A stretch of 60,517 nt of DNA from Melioribacteraceae bacterium (lineage in GTDB: Bacteria > Bacteroidota > Ignavibacteria > Ignavibacteriales > Melioribacteraceae): NCBI GenBank assembly GCA_022181065.1, contig BQMY01000122.1, positions 1 through 60,517 of the forward strand, given 5' to 3'. Position 1 is the first letter of the stretch. Each line of letters opens with the position of its first letter. The position numbers and the translations under genes were made by a program. Below are positions 36,647-46,157 of this stretch, piece by piece. The notes beneath the pieces are model-generated. The model ran no database searches, was not told the DNA's origin, and was given only the letters and a program-made list of their open reading frames with translations.

Positions 36647-36654
36647 TATTTTTG
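36647..36654 (+). promoter_or_regulatory. Putative -7 element upstream of trpS
   Basis: TATTTTTG is an exact TAnnTTTG match 32 bases before the trpS ATG. No TTG at the expected upstream distance. Confidence 0.3.
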
Positions 36655-36686
36655 TAAGAAATTTATGAACAAATATTCCAGGGAAA

Positions 36687-37667
36687 ATGGCTAAAAAAAG
36701 GATACTCAGTGGAATGCGCCCGACGGGCAAACTTCACATAGGGCACTATGTAGGAGCGTTAGAAAATTGGATTAAATTACAGGATGAATATGATAGTTTT
36801 TTTCTTGTCGCAGATTATCATGTTTTGACCACAAGCTTAAACACAGATCATATTTATGATAATACCATTGAAATGATGATTGACTGGCTGGCAGCCGGTT
36901 TGGATCCCGAAAAGAGTCCGTTTTTCAGGCAGTCTCAGATAAAGGAACACGCTGAATTATTCCTGATTTTTTCAATGCTGATCACGAAGGCACGACTCGA
37001 ACGCAATCCCACTCTCAAAGAGCAGGTTAGGGACTTAAACATAGATAACCTCATTTACGGACATCTTGGATATCCTGTGCTTCAGGCTGCCGACATTCTT
37101 CTTTACAGAGGGGAAGCGGTTCCGGTTGGTGAAGATCAGGTGCCTCATGTTGAGATAACCCGCGAACTCGCTAGAAAATTTAATACTCAGTTTGGTAAGG
37201 TTCTTCCTGAACCGGAACCTCTACTTACAAAATTTTCACGACTTCCCGGTCTGGATGGCGACGCAAAAATGAGTAAATCTCTGAACAATACCATATTGCT
37301 ATCAGACCAGCCGGAAGAGCTGTGGCAGAAATTGCGCAAGGCAGTAACTGATCCGCAGAAAGTAAGAAAAAATGATCCCGGCAGACCTGAAGTTTGCCTG
37401 ATATATACTTATCATAAAAAATTCAATGAAAATGAAGTACCGGAAATTGAAGCCGGTTGTAAATCGGGTGAGCTTGGTTGCTTTGATTGTAAGAAAAAAT
37501 GTACATCTGCTATAAATAGTTTCCTGGAACCGATTCTTGATAAAAGAAAACATTATGAAAATAATCTTGATGAAGTAAAACAAATCCTGGCAAGCGGTGA
37601 GGAACGCGGGAAAAAAGTTGCCGCGGAGACAATGGCAAGTGTGAGATCAGTTATGAAGTTCGGGTAA
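36687..37667 (+). CDS. trpS: Tryptophan--tRNA ligase with probable [4Fe-4S] motif
   Basis: Class I aminoacyl-tRNA synthetase of 326 residues charging tRNA-Trp. The HIGH motif is at 17-20 (GKLHIGHYVGAL) and the KMSKS motif at about 194-198 (AKMSKSLNN). In the C-terminal half four cysteines are spaced C237-x20-C258-x6-C265-x2-C268, with an extra C272, very close to the C-x22-C-x6-C-x2-C that binds a [4Fe-4S] cluster in Thermotoga maritima TrpRS (known structure). A cluster near the anticodon site is therefore likely. It starts the trpS-scpA-scpB-rluB-dacB-lysS run. Confidence 0.95.
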   Translation: MAKKRILSGMRPTGKLHIGHYVGALENWIKLQDEYDSFFLVADYHVLTTSLNTDHIYDNTIEMMIDWLAAGLDPEKSPFFRQSQIKEHAELFLIFSMLITKARLERNPTLKEQVRDLNIDNLIYGHLGYPVLQAADILLYRGEAVPVGEDQVPHVEITRELARKFNTQFGKVLPEPEPLLTKFSRLPGLDGDAKMSKSLNNTILLSDQPEELWQKLRKAVTDPQKVRKNDPGRPEVCLIYTYHKKFNENEVPEIEAGCKSGELGCFDCKKKCTSAINSFLEPILDKRKHYENNLDEVKQILASGEERGKKVAAETMASVRSVMKFG

Positions 37668-37669
37668 CT

Positions 37670-38398
37670 GTGTATAAAATTAAATTACAACAATTTGAAG
37701 GTCCGCTTGATCTGCTCCTCTTTTTTATCAAAAGGGATGAGATAGATATTTATGATATTCCAATTTCAAAGATCACAAAGGATTTTATAACTTATATTCA
37801 GTTGATGAAGAAGTATGATCTTGAAATCGCGGGAGATTTCATTCTCATGGCTTCAACGCTTATGCAGATAAAAGTAAAGATGCTTTTACCACGCGAGGTT
37901 GATGAGAAGGGTGAGGAAGTTGATCCCCGGATGGATCTTGTTAACGCATTGCTGGAATATAAACGATACAAAGAAGTTACGGAAGAATTGGCATACCTTG
38001 AAGCAAATCAAAAAAAGCTTGGATACCGTGCCAATTATGATAATGATATAAAGGAAACTCCGGAAGAACTGGATACATTACTTAAAAATGTTACTATTTA
38101 TGATTTGATGTTAGCTTTTAAAAAGGCTCTTGAAGAACGCCCACGGGAAAACTTCCATCAAATCCGTAAGTTGAACGTTTCGGTAGATGAACAGTCGCAG
38201 TTTATTCAGCAGAAACTTTCCGAAGTAGATGAATTAACATTTGTTAATCTGATCATGGAAATGCAGGAAAAGATTAGAATAATAGTTACATTTATTGCAT
38301 TACTTGAAATGATAAAAATGGGAAAAGTAGGTTTGCGTGAAAGTGCGAATTTTAATGATTTTGTGATCTACGGTATTGAGAATGGATCAGACGTATAA
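37670..38398 (+). CDS. scpA: Segregation and condensation protein A
   Basis: Kleisin of the SMC-ScpAB condensin, 242 residues. The N-terminal QQFEGPLDLLLFFIKRDEID and the C-terminal winged-helix region are typical. GTG start, two bases after the trpS stop. It overlaps scpB by 17 bases. Confidence 0.94.
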   Translation: MYKIKLQQFEGPLDLLLFFIKRDEIDIYDIPISKITKDFITYIQLMKKYDLEIAGDFILMASTLMQIKVKMLLPREVDEKGEEVDPRMDLVNALLEYKRYKEVTEELAYLEANQKKLGYRANYDNDIKETPEELDTLLKNVTIYDLMLAFKKALEERPRENFHQIRKLNVSVDEQSQFIQQKLSEVDELTFVNLIMEMQEKIRIIVTFIALLEMIKMGKVGLRESANFNDFVIYGIENGSDV

Positions 38399-39020
38399 AT
38401 CGGTTATAGAAGCACTTATTTTTGCTTCCGATGATCCTGTTAAATCGGTCGAGCTTATAAAGGCAATTAAGGAGATCGATGGCGAAGATACCGAAATAAC
38501 TACCATTGATGTTGAAAATGCGGTTGCTGAGTTGAATATTGTTTATAAACAAAATGATAGTTCTTTTTCAATACTTAAAATCGCGAATGGTTTTATTTTT
38601 GCCACCGGAATGGAATACGCGAAATATCTCGGCTATTTGTCAAATGAAAAAAGTAAACGGCGTTTAAGTCAGGCGGCGCTTGAAACATTGGCTATCGTGG
38701 CTTATAAACAGCCAATAACAAAGCCGGAAATAGAAATGATACGTGGTGTAAATTCCGATTATATGATAAATACACTACTGGAAAAAAATCTGATAAATAT
38801 TCAGGGTAGATCGGAAACCATCGGCAGACCGCTGCTTTATGGAACAACCGATGAATTCTTGAAGTATTTTGGCATTAATAATATTTCCGATTTGCCAAAA
38901 CCACGTGAAATTGAAGAAATAATGAAAGATGAAGATTTTCAGGAACAGAAAAGAAAAATACTAATGAATGCTCTTGAAGAGAGTATTGCCCCCGATGAGG
39001 AAGAAAACAACGATGAATGA
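38382..39020 (+). CDS. scpB: Segregation and condensation protein B
   Basis: Winged-helix partner of ScpA, about 212 residues. Recognised by SVIEALIFASDDPV and by AALETLAIVAYKQPITKPEIEM followed by GRPLLYGTTDEFL. ATG at 38382 is preferred; an in-frame TTG at 38376 adds two residues. Overlaps rluB by eight bases (ATGAATGA). Confidence 0.94.
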   Translation: MDQTYKSVIEALIFASDDPVKSVELIKAIKEIDGEDTEITTIDVENAVAELNIVYKQNDSSFSILKIANGFIFATGMEYAKYLGYLSNEKSKRRLSQAALETLAIVAYKQPITKPEIEMIRGVNSDYMINTLLEKNLINIQGRSETIGRPLLYGTTDEFLKYFGINNISDLPKPREIEEIMKDEDFQEQKRKILMNALEESIAPDEEENNDE

Positions 39021-39738
39021 TGGAAGTAAGATAAGACTGAACAAATATATTTCAGAATGCGGAATCGCATCTCGCAGAAAAGCCGATGAAATGATTGAGC
39101 AGGGAAGAGTAACAATCAATGGCAAAACAATAACCAAGTTAGGCACAGTTATTGATCCTGTTAATGATCTGGTGAAAGTTGACGGGGAATCTCTGCGTAA
39201 GGAAAAGAAAGTATATTTTCTATTAAATAAGCCAAAAGGTTTTATAACAACAACCAAAGATGAAAAAAACAGACCAAACGTAACTGAACTCATCAATACT
39301 AATTTAGCGATCTTCCCGGTTGGACGACTCGATTTTAACACAACAGGCATACTACTCCTGACTAATGATGGTGATTTTGCCCAACAGTTAACGCATCCAA
39401 AATTCAAAGTGCCGCGGATTTACAATGTTGGTCTTAACAATGATTTCACCGGAGAAATGAAGGAAAAATTACTTCGCGGAGTAATGCTGGATCGTAAAAA
39501 AAGTAAATTTGAATCAATAGAATATTTAACAAAAAACAAATTTGATAAAGTTCAGGTGGTAACTTCAGAAGGCAGAAATCATTTTGTCAAGAGGATGTTT
39601 CTAACAGTTGGATTGCAGGTCAGAACCCTTGAAAGAGTTGCATTTGGCCCGTTTACCATTGAAAATATACCTCAAGGTAAATATGTTGAAGTTTCCGCGA
39701 AAGATATATTCAATGCAATGAATGAATACAACAGGTAA
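39013..39738 (+). CDS. rluB: Pseudouridine synthase, RluB/RsuA family
   Basis: Modifies a uridine in rRNA; 241 residues. An S4 RNA-binding domain (about 5-60; IRLNKYISECGIASRRKADE) is followed by the catalytic domain with FPVGRLDFNTTGILLLTNDG, whose Asp is the nucleophile. Start chosen at the ATG within the scpB stop (ATGAATGA); an upstream in-frame ATG at 38968 lies inside scpB and adds 15 residues not typical of the family. RluB rather than RluE/F or RsuA is favoured by the scpAB context. Confidence 0.9.
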   Translation: MNDGSKIRLNKYISECGIASRRKADEMIEQGRVTINGKTITKLGTVIDPVNDLVKVDGESLRKEKKVYFLLNKPKGFITTTKDEKNRPNVTELINTNLAIFPVGRLDFNTTGILLLTNDGDFAQQLTHPKFKVPRIYNVGLNNDFTGEMKEKLLRGVMLDRKKSKFESIEYLTKNKFDKVQVVTSEGRNHFVKRMFLTVGLQVRTLERVAFGPFTIENIPQGKYVEVSAKDIFNAMNEYNR

Positions 39739-41218
39739 AATATTATCATTATTACTCCTTGTTGTTTCTGTTTTTTCTGCTCAAGAATTAAAAAACGGCT
39801 ATAACAGAAACAATCTGGATGAACTAAGGAAGCAGATAGACGATATTGTTGAAGATAGCAACCTTCAGCACGCGTTTTGGGGAATAGAAATTCGTTCTTT
39901 GGAAAATGATGAAGTGGTGTACAAAAAGAACTCTGAAAAAAGTTTTGTCCCGGCTTCTACAATAAAATTATTTACGACAAGTGCCGCGTTATTGTTACTG
40001 GGACCAACGTTCCAATATTCCACAGAGTTTTATTCATCAGGAAAACCTGATAATACTTCAATAAAAAATCTCATAATAAAAGCCAGCGGTGATCCCACCT
40101 TTGTGGTTTCAAAAAATGAATCCATGCTGTTGCAGCATCCATTACAAAGTATTGCGGATTCCCTCAAAAAATTCAATGTTTCTCATATTGGGGGGAATAT
40201 AATTTCGGATAATCGTATTTTTGATAATCAAATGTATGGTCGCGGATGGGAACAGGATGTGTTGTCAAACTGGTACGCACCTCCAATCAGCTCATTATCA
40301 CTAAATGGTAATCTTACTCATGTTTCAGTTAGACCTACAGAAAATAATTTTCCCGCGTATATTGAAGTCTCTCCCTATTTTTCGGGATTGTCGCTTATTA
40401 ATAAAGTCACTACATTAGCTTGCTCCGGGAAACACGAAAATTGGCTTAAAATCCGTAAGGATGACTCTCATATTTTTACGATATATGGTGCGATTGGAGA
40501 GAGCGAGACTGTTTTAAAGGAAAAATTACCTGTTGCTGATCCGGTCAAGTATTTTATGGAAAACCTGAACAAACAAATTGTGGACTCGGGTATTGAGGTT
40601 GCTGGTTATACTACTGATGTTACTCTTGAGAAAGACAATTTTTCTTATGAAAATATTGAATATCTTTTTAGTATTGAAAGCGATGATCTTCAAGTGATCG
40701 TAAAAGAAATAAACAAAAACAGTAATAATCTATATGCTGAAGTATTGCTCAAAACATTGGGAGTTGAGTTATACGGTAGCGGAACCTCGGAAACAGGAAT
40801 AAAAGCTGTGCACGATGTTTTGAAAAATATGGGAATTAACATAAATAACATTCAAATCATTGACGGCTCCGGATTATCGAGACATAATCTTGTCACACCG
40901 AGGCAGGTATTGAAATTACTTGTTTATATGTATAAATCTGGTGAATTTGAACATTTTTATAATAGTCTGCCGATCGCCGGCCTGGACGGAACATTGTCGG
41001 GCAGAATGAAAAATAGTAACGCCGAGAATAATGTTAGAGCAAAACCCGGGTTTCTGGAGGGTGTTCGCACACTCTCAGGCTATATCAAAACAGCGGATGA
41101 TGAGCCTATGGCATTTTCTATAATGCTAAATAATTATCATGTGTCGTCAAACCTTGCGAATTATATGTTTGATTTAATCTGCTCTCGTTTAGCAAATTTT
41201 AAAAGAAATATTAACTAG
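39722..41218 (+). CDS. dacB: D-alanyl-D-alanine carboxypeptidase/endopeptidase, PBP4 type (S13)
   Basis: Periplasmic serine enzyme of 498 residues that trims or opens peptidoglycan crosslinks. Signal peptide ([15 protein letters not shown]), then the SxxK motif STIK at 79-82 and the SxN region KNSNNLYAE near 333. The third motif, usually KTG, reads KPG at 441-443 in [10 protein letters not shown]. The K and G remain, so activity may persist, but the Thr that contacts substrate is lost. Overlaps rluB by 17 bases; lysS follows after eight. Confidence 0.91.
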   Translation: MNTTGKILSLLLLVVSVFSAQELKNGYNRNNLDELRKQIDDIVEDSNLQHAFWGIEIRSLENDEVVYKKNSEKSFVPASTIKLFTTSAALLLLGPTFQYSTEFYSSGKPDNTSIKNLIIKASGDPTFVVSKNESMLLQHPLQSIADSLKKFNVSHIGGNIISDNRIFDNQMYGRGWEQDVLSNWYAPPISSLSLNGNLTHVSVRPTENNFPAYIEVSPYFSGLSLINKVTTLACSGKHENWLKIRKDDSHIFTIYGAIGESETVLKEKLPVADPVKYFMENLNKQIVDSGIEVAGYTTDVTLEKDNFSYENIEYLFSIESDDLQVIVKEINKNSNNLYAEVLLKTLGVELYGSGTSETGIKAVHDVLKNMGININNIQIIDGSGLSRHNLVTPRQVLKLLVYMYKSGEFEHFYNSLPIAGLDGTLSGRMKNSNAENNVRAKPGFLEGVRTLSGYIKTADDEPMAFSIMLNNYHVSSNLANYMFDLICSRLANFKRNIN

Positions 41219-41226
41219 GAGGCATT

Positions 41227-42735
41227 TTGGAAAATAATACACAGACTGATGTAAATGAACTGATGAAAAGACGGATAGAAGAGATGAACGAGTTAAGGGC
41301 AATGGGAATAAACCCTTACCCTTACGAATATGAAGTTGACAATTATTCAGTTAATATTAAGCAAAACTTTGAAGAGCTTGAAGGTAAAGATGTAAAGATT
41401 GCCGGCAGGATCATGGCGATAAGGAGAATGGGCAAAGCATCTTTCGCGCACCTGATGGATAAAGATGGAAGAATCCAGGTTTATGTTCGCAGGGATGATA
41501 TTGGTGCGGATAAATACAAGGCATTCAAACTACTTGATATCGGTGATATCATTGGCATAGATGGTTATGTATTTAAAACTAAAACCGGTGAGACATCTGT
41601 ACATGCTACTTCGATGGAACTACTCACGAAATCTCTCAGACCAATTCCAATTGCAAAGGAAGTTGTTGACGAAAACGGCAACAAAACTGTTTATGATCAG
41701 TTTGCCGATAAAGAATTAAGATACCGCCAGCGTTATGTTGATCTTATTGTAAATCCCGAAATTAAAGATGTATTTGTTAAAAGAACTTATATAATCAGGA
41801 AAATCAGGGAATATCTCGATACAAACGGTTTCCTGGAAGTACAAACTCCTATATTACAGCCTCTTTATGGTGGTGCCGCGGCGAGACCATTTACTACGCA
41901 TCATAACGCGCTTGATATGAAACTCTATCTGAGAATTGCTGATGAATTATATCTAAAGAGATTGATCGTGGGTGGTTTTGATGCTGTGTACGAGATCGGA
42001 AATGATTTCAGAAATGAAGGAATTGACCGTACTCATAATCCTGAGTTCACAATGCTCGAAATGTATATCGCATACAAAGATTATGAATGGATGATGTCAT
42101 TCTTTGAAAAAATGGTCGAGAAACTATGTGTTGAAGTTCTTGGTTCTACTGAACTGGAAATTGAAGGAACTAAAGTAAGCTTTAAAACTCCATGGAACAG
42201 AATTTCCATGGTTGATGAGCTCAAAAAAGAAACAGGACTGGATGTATTAAGCGCTTCCAAAGAAGATCTTAAAAAAGAGCTAAAAAAACATAATGTAGAT
42301 CTTCACGGTGGTGAATCGGTTGGTAAACTAATTGATGAACTATTTGAAGCAACAGTTCAGGATAAACTGATCCAGCCAACTTTTGTTACTGATTATCCGG
42401 TTGAACTTTCACCTCTTGCCAAGAAACACCGGGATAAAGAAGGTTTGGTTGAACGTTTTGAGGGTTTTGTTTTGGGCAGGGAAATTTGTAATGCCTTCAG
42501 CGAGTTAAATGATCCTGTTGATCAGCGAGAAAGATTCGAGTCACAGGCACGTGCCCTCGCGGAAGGGGATGAAGAAGCTCATCAGGTTGATGAGGATTTT
42601 CTTAAAGCTATCGAATATGGAATGCCCCCGACTGCCGGACTTGGAGTTGGTTTGGACAGACTTATTATGCTTCTTACTAATCAGCCTTCAATTCGTGACG
42701 TATTGTTATTTCCACATATGAGACCAAGGTCCTAA
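41227..42735 (+). CDS. lysS: Lysine--tRNA ligase (class II)
   Basis: Class II synthetase of 502 residues: N-terminal OB-fold anticodon domain (about 50-150), then catalytic core with motif 2 [18 protein letters not shown] and motif 3 [15 protein letters not shown]. Ends in the family's [11 protein letters not shown] start four bases after an AGGAGG. A terminator follows. Confidence 0.97.
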   Translation: MENNTQTDVNELMKRRIEEMNELRAMGINPYPYEYEVDNYSVNIKQNFEELEGKDVKIAGRIMAIRRMGKASFAHLMDKDGRIQVYVRRDDIGADKYKAFKLLDIGDIIGIDGYVFKTKTGETSVHATSMELLTKSLRPIPIAKEVVDENGNKTVYDQFADKELRYRQRYVDLIVNPEIKDVFVKRTYIIRKIREYLDTNGFLEVQTPILQPLYGGAAARPFTTHHNALDMKLYLRIADELYLKRLIVGGFDAVYEIGNDFRNEGIDRTHNPEFTMLEMYIAYKDYEWMMSFFEKMVEKLCVEVLGSTELEIEGTKVSFKTPWNRISMVDELKKETGLDVLSASKEDLKKELKKHNVDLHGGESVGKLIDELFEATVQDKLIQPTFVTDYPVELSPLAKKHRDKEGLVERFEGFVLGREICNAFSELNDPVDQRERFESQARALAEGDEEAHQVDEDFLKAIEYGMPPTAGLGVGLDRLIMLLTNQPSIRDVLLFPHMRPRS

Positions 42736-42741
42736 ATATTT

Positions 42742-42765
42742 CGGGAGGGTTTTCCTCCCGTTTTT
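42742..42765 (+). terminator. Intrinsic terminator after lysS
   Basis: CGGGAGG (42742-42748) pairs with CCTCCCG (42754-42760) around a five-base loop, then five T. It ends the trpS-lysS run. Confidence 0.88.
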
Positions 42766-42778
42766 CAGGAAATGAACT

Positions 42779-43744
42779 ATGAAAAAACTGGCTATCCTCA
42801 TTTATATTATCGTTTATGTGGCCGTTAACGCGCAGGATTCAACCTTTATTGGCAGCGAGGGGAATTTTGCGTTTAAATATCAGCTCCATAATACAAATTA
42901 TGTAAGTTCACGACTTCAGGAGATTCCTGATTTATCTGCCACAGATAATATCAGCAGGATAGATCCGGTTCAAAGTGAAATAAACTATAACGCTCTCTAT
43001 TGGGTGAGTGGAATTACAGCTGTATCATTAACCGGAATCCATATTTATCAGGCTAATGCATGGTGGTCTGATCAGGATAGCAGATTCAGAGTGGTGCAAG
43101 ATTGGGAATACGCACTGTATGTAGATAAGATTGGTCATTTCTTCGGGACGAATATCATGGCTCACGGTTTTTCAATGGGACTTGAAGCAGCAAATTTCCC
43201 CACTGATCAAACTTACCTGTATGGCGGTATTATGGCTTTTTTGTTTGAACTTTATATCGAGGTAGAGGATGGCTTTGGACTAAATTGGGGATTTAGTCCG
43301 GGTGATGCCACAGCCGATTTTCTCGGAGCTTCATATTTTATTTCACAATACTATTTCCCGTACCTTAAAAATTTTCAACCAAGGTTCAGCTATTATCCCT
43401 CTGAAGAGATGTTGAATGGAACTCATAAAGGTGGTCATATTAGTGATGATTACGAAGGACAAAAGTTCTGGTTGTCTATGCGGATGAAAGAAATCCTTCC
43501 AAATAAACTCTCAAAATATTGGCCCGAGTTTCTAATGTTATCTGTTGGTATGGGAGTTAAAGACCTTGATGGTAGCGGAGGAGGAACCAGGGAAATATAC
43601 ATCGGGCTTGATTTTGATGCAGAGACTATTCCCCTTCACGGACCATTCTGGCAAAGTGTTAAAAATACCCTGAATTATGTTCATTTTCCATTACCCGCTA
43701 TCAGAATCTCACCTGATGCGGCCTTTGTTGTTTTCGGTTATTGA
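42779..43744 (+). CDS. DUF2279-family (YfiM-like) envelope protein
   Basis: Exported protein of 321 residues with a signal peptide (LAILIYIIVYVAVNAQ). The DUF2279 core spans about 100-200: VDKIGHFFGTNIMAHGFS, a hydrophobic helix with FELYIEVEDGFG, and FSPGDATADFLGASYF. The acidic and His residues inside hydrophobic stretches are conserved in the family, whose function is unknown. Short inter-gene gaps link it to the glycosyltransferase and Wzi-like genes. Confidence 0.82.
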   Translation: MKKLAILIYIIVYVAVNAQDSTFIGSEGNFAFKYQLHNTNYVSSRLQEIPDLSATDNISRIDPVQSEINYNALYWVSGITAVSLTGIHIYQANAWWSDQDSRFRVVQDWEYALYVDKIGHFFGTNIMAHGFSMGLEAANFPTDQTYLYGGIMAFLFELYIEVEDGFGLNWGFSPGDATADFLGASYFISQYYFPYLKNFQPRFSYYPSEEMLNGTHKGGHISDDYEGQKFWLSMRMKEILPNKLSKYWPEFLMLSVGMGVKDLDGSGGGTREIYIGLDFDAETIPLHGPFWQSVKNTLNYVHFPLPAIRISPDAAFVVFGY

Positions 43745-43753
43745 GGTTTTAAT

Positions 43754-44482
43754 TTGAAATTTAGTTTTATTATTCCAACACTTAATGAAGAAAAGCTTTT
43801 AGAACAATTACTCTCTTACCTTACTGAAGAACGGGAATCAAAGCAGCTTGATTACGAAATCATTGTATCCGACGGGGCTAGCAAAGATAAAACGCAGGAA
43901 GTGGCTCTTAAATATTGTGATAAGCTGATAGTGCATGATTATGATTCACCGCAAACAATTTCTGATGGACGGAATAAAGGCGCAGAGAATGCTTCAGGAG
44001 AGATTTTTATTTTTATCAACGGTGATGTTACACTACGAGAAGTTGAAAGATTACTTCAAACAATTGAATACGATTTTGCTACCGGTAAATACCTGGCCTG
44101 GACTTGCAAGGTGAATATCGCTCCGGAAGAACGTAAAATGAGTGATACAATAGTTCTGGGATTCTATAATTTTTATTTCCATCTACTAAATACTATTGGC
44201 ATCGGGATGGGAAGAGGGGAGTGTCAGGTTGTTCCCTCAAAACTGTTCAGGGAAATGGGCGGTTACAACGCTAATATTGTAGCAGGGGAAGACTTTGAGT
44301 TTTTCAAAAGAATAAGGTTAAAAGGAAAAATTAAATTTTCACGGGAATTCACAATATTTGAATCCCCCCGCAGATACAGGAAAAAAGGTCACCTGCAAAT
44401 ATTATTCACCTGGCTTTTTAACAGTGTTTCAGTTATGCTTACTAAAAGATCACTTTCACGTAAATGGGAAGAAGTACGTTAA
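43754..44482 (+). CDS. Family 2 glycosyltransferase
   Basis: GT-A enzyme of 242 residues. The nucleotide-sugar site begins SFIIPTLNEEKLLEQLL and includes SDGASKDKT; the DxD-like motif is FINGDVTL, and GEDFEFFKRIRLKG holds the catalytic acidic region. A C-terminal hydrophobic stretch (LFTWLFNSVSVML) suggests membrane association. Substrates unknown. TTG start; the stop overlaps the Wzi-like gene by one base. Confidence 0.9.
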   Translation: MKFSFIIPTLNEEKLLEQLLSYLTEERESKQLDYEIIVSDGASKDKTQEVALKYCDKLIVHDYDSPQTISDGRNKGAENASGEIFIFINGDVTLREVERLLQTIEYDFATGKYLAWTCKVNIAPEERKMSDTIVLGFYNFYFHLLNTIGIGMGRGECQVVPSKLFREMGGYNANIVAGEDFEFFKRIRLKGKIKFSREFTIFESPRRYRKKGHLQILFTWLFNSVSVMLTKRSLSRKWEEVR

Positions 44483-46155
44483 TGAAGAAACTTATACTTC
44501 TACTTCTGATAATTTCCGGTTTTTTGTATAGCCAAACCGGATATGTGCAATATGACGACAAAGTATACGATTTCCTTGAGCGATTGAGTACAATCAATGT
44601 GATTTCGGGTTATAACCAATTTGAGCTTCCCATGACCGCTAAGAAAGTCGGGGATTTTTTGGTGGAAGCAAATAATAACAGAAGCATGATGAATCTTACA
44701 GATTTAAAATCCCTCGATTATTATCTCAAAGTATTCGATTTTGATATCACTGGAGAAGACAGGAATTTCGAAAGATTCTTCCCCGAATGGAATTTCCGGA
44801 ATCACTTCACTACTGACAAAAACAAAAGCGCCATCCGATTTGTTGATGATAAATTTTCCATGTTCATCAATTTTGAGGGAGCCAGTAAAAATCTGTCTGA
44901 ACAGAGCAATCTTTATGACGACCTTAAACACATCACTATATTCAGATATGGAGGATCTTTCAGAGGAAGTTTCCTTAAAAATTTTCATTATTATCTAAAA
45001 AGCTGGAATGGTACTTTCCTTGGGAACCGCAGTCTGGCAGAAAAAGAAAACTTTTTGAAATACAATTATAAATTCAACGAAAACCCTTCGGAGAGTGTAA
45101 ACGCAAACTATTTTGATGAAACAGAAGGATATTTTCTTGCTGACTTTGATCTTGTAAGATTTAAAGTTGGTAATGACCGTTTGATTTTTGGTTATCCCGG
45201 AAGTGAGTCTGTGCTTGGTTCTGCTTCTCCACCTGTTGATCACATCTTGATGAATATCAACTATAAATTTTTCAAGTTTACCTGGCTTCATGGAAAACTG
45301 TTAGGTGATTCATACAGTTATATGGATTGGCAAATTGGTAGCCGAAGAGATTTGGAAGAAAAATATCTTGTATATCACAGGTTTGAATTTAATTTCTCCA
45401 AACACTTTACTTTGGGTCTTGGTGAATCTATAATTTATTCCAGAAGAGGTATCGATTTAAGTTATCTGAATCCGTTTGCCTATTACAAGAGTGTTGAACA
45501 TTTAAATCAGGATAGGGATAATTCCAAGATTTTTATGGATTTCGTGAATAATTCGATCACCGGATTAAAGTTTTTTGGTATGATCTATATCGATGATCTC
45601 GATTTTAGTAAGTTCGGTACAAAGTGGGTAGGGAATACACTTCTGTATAATTTGGGAATATCCGCGTATCCATTTTACAATTCATTTCCACTCACCTTTA
45701 ATTTTAACTATTTGCGAATTGATCCATATTTCTATACCCACCGCATTCTGGAAAATACATACTCCAGTTTTGGTTTGCCATTGGGTAGTGAGTATTTACC
45801 AAACTCTGAGACTTTCAAATTTTCCAGCAAATATCAGATTGCTTTTAACCTTTCTGCCAATTTTCAGTTTACTTATTCAGTTCACGGTGCAAATGAGTAT
45901 TCGCAGACAGGAGAACTTATCAAGAATTATGGCGGAGACCTTAATTATGGTTATTTTGCTTCGAGGGATGAGTCTGAAATATCTTTGCTGGATGGATTGA
46001 AAGAGTATTCCAGAAAATACTTTTTTGCACTTGAATATCAACCTCTTCCTGGATATTTTGTCGATTGGTATGTACATTATTATAACTTAAAATATAGTAC
46101 AGGAATTTCTGAAAAAACCGCGGGTTCAACGCTGGCTTTCAGGGTAAAAATATAA
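44482..46155 (+). CDS. Wzi-like capsule-assembly outer-membrane protein
   Basis: Exported beta-rich protein of 557 residues. Signal peptide MKKLILLLLIISGFLYSQ, then a region resembling the Wzi/capsule-assembly family: an N-terminal helical segment (VYDFLERLSTINVISGYN) and barrel strands with alternating aromatics. E. coli Wzi is an outer-membrane lectin that holds capsule polysaccharide; the same job is inferred. The ATG at 44482 overlaps the glycosyltransferase stop by one base; an ATG at 44464 is in frame but spoils the signal peptide. Confidence 0.7.
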   Translation: MKKLILLLLIISGFLYSQTGYVQYDDKVYDFLERLSTINVISGYNQFELPMTAKKVGDFLVEANNNRSMMNLTDLKSLDYYLKVFDFDITGEDRNFERFFPEWNFRNHFTTDKNKSAIRFVDDKFSMFINFEGASKNLSEQSNLYDDLKHITIFRYGGSFRGSFLKNFHYYLKSWNGTFLGNRSLAEKENFLKYNYKFNENPSESVNANYFDETEGYFLADFDLVRFKVGNDRLIFGYPGSESVLGSASPPVDHILMNINYKFFKFTWLHGKLLGDSYSYMDWQIGSRRDLEEKYLVYHRFEFNFSKHFTLGLGESIIYSRRGIDLSYLNPFAYYKSVEHLNQDRDNSKIFMDFVNNSITGLKFFGMIYIDDLDFSKFGTKWVGNTLLYNLGISAYPFYNSFPLTFNFNYLRIDPYFYTHRILENTYSSFGLPLGSEYLPNSETFKFSSKYQIAFNLSANFQFTYSVHGANEYSQTGELIKNYGGDLNYGYFASRDESEISLLDGLKEYSRKYFFALEYQPLPGYFVDWYVHYYNLKYSTGISEKTAGSTLAFRVKI

Positions 46156-46157
46156 CT

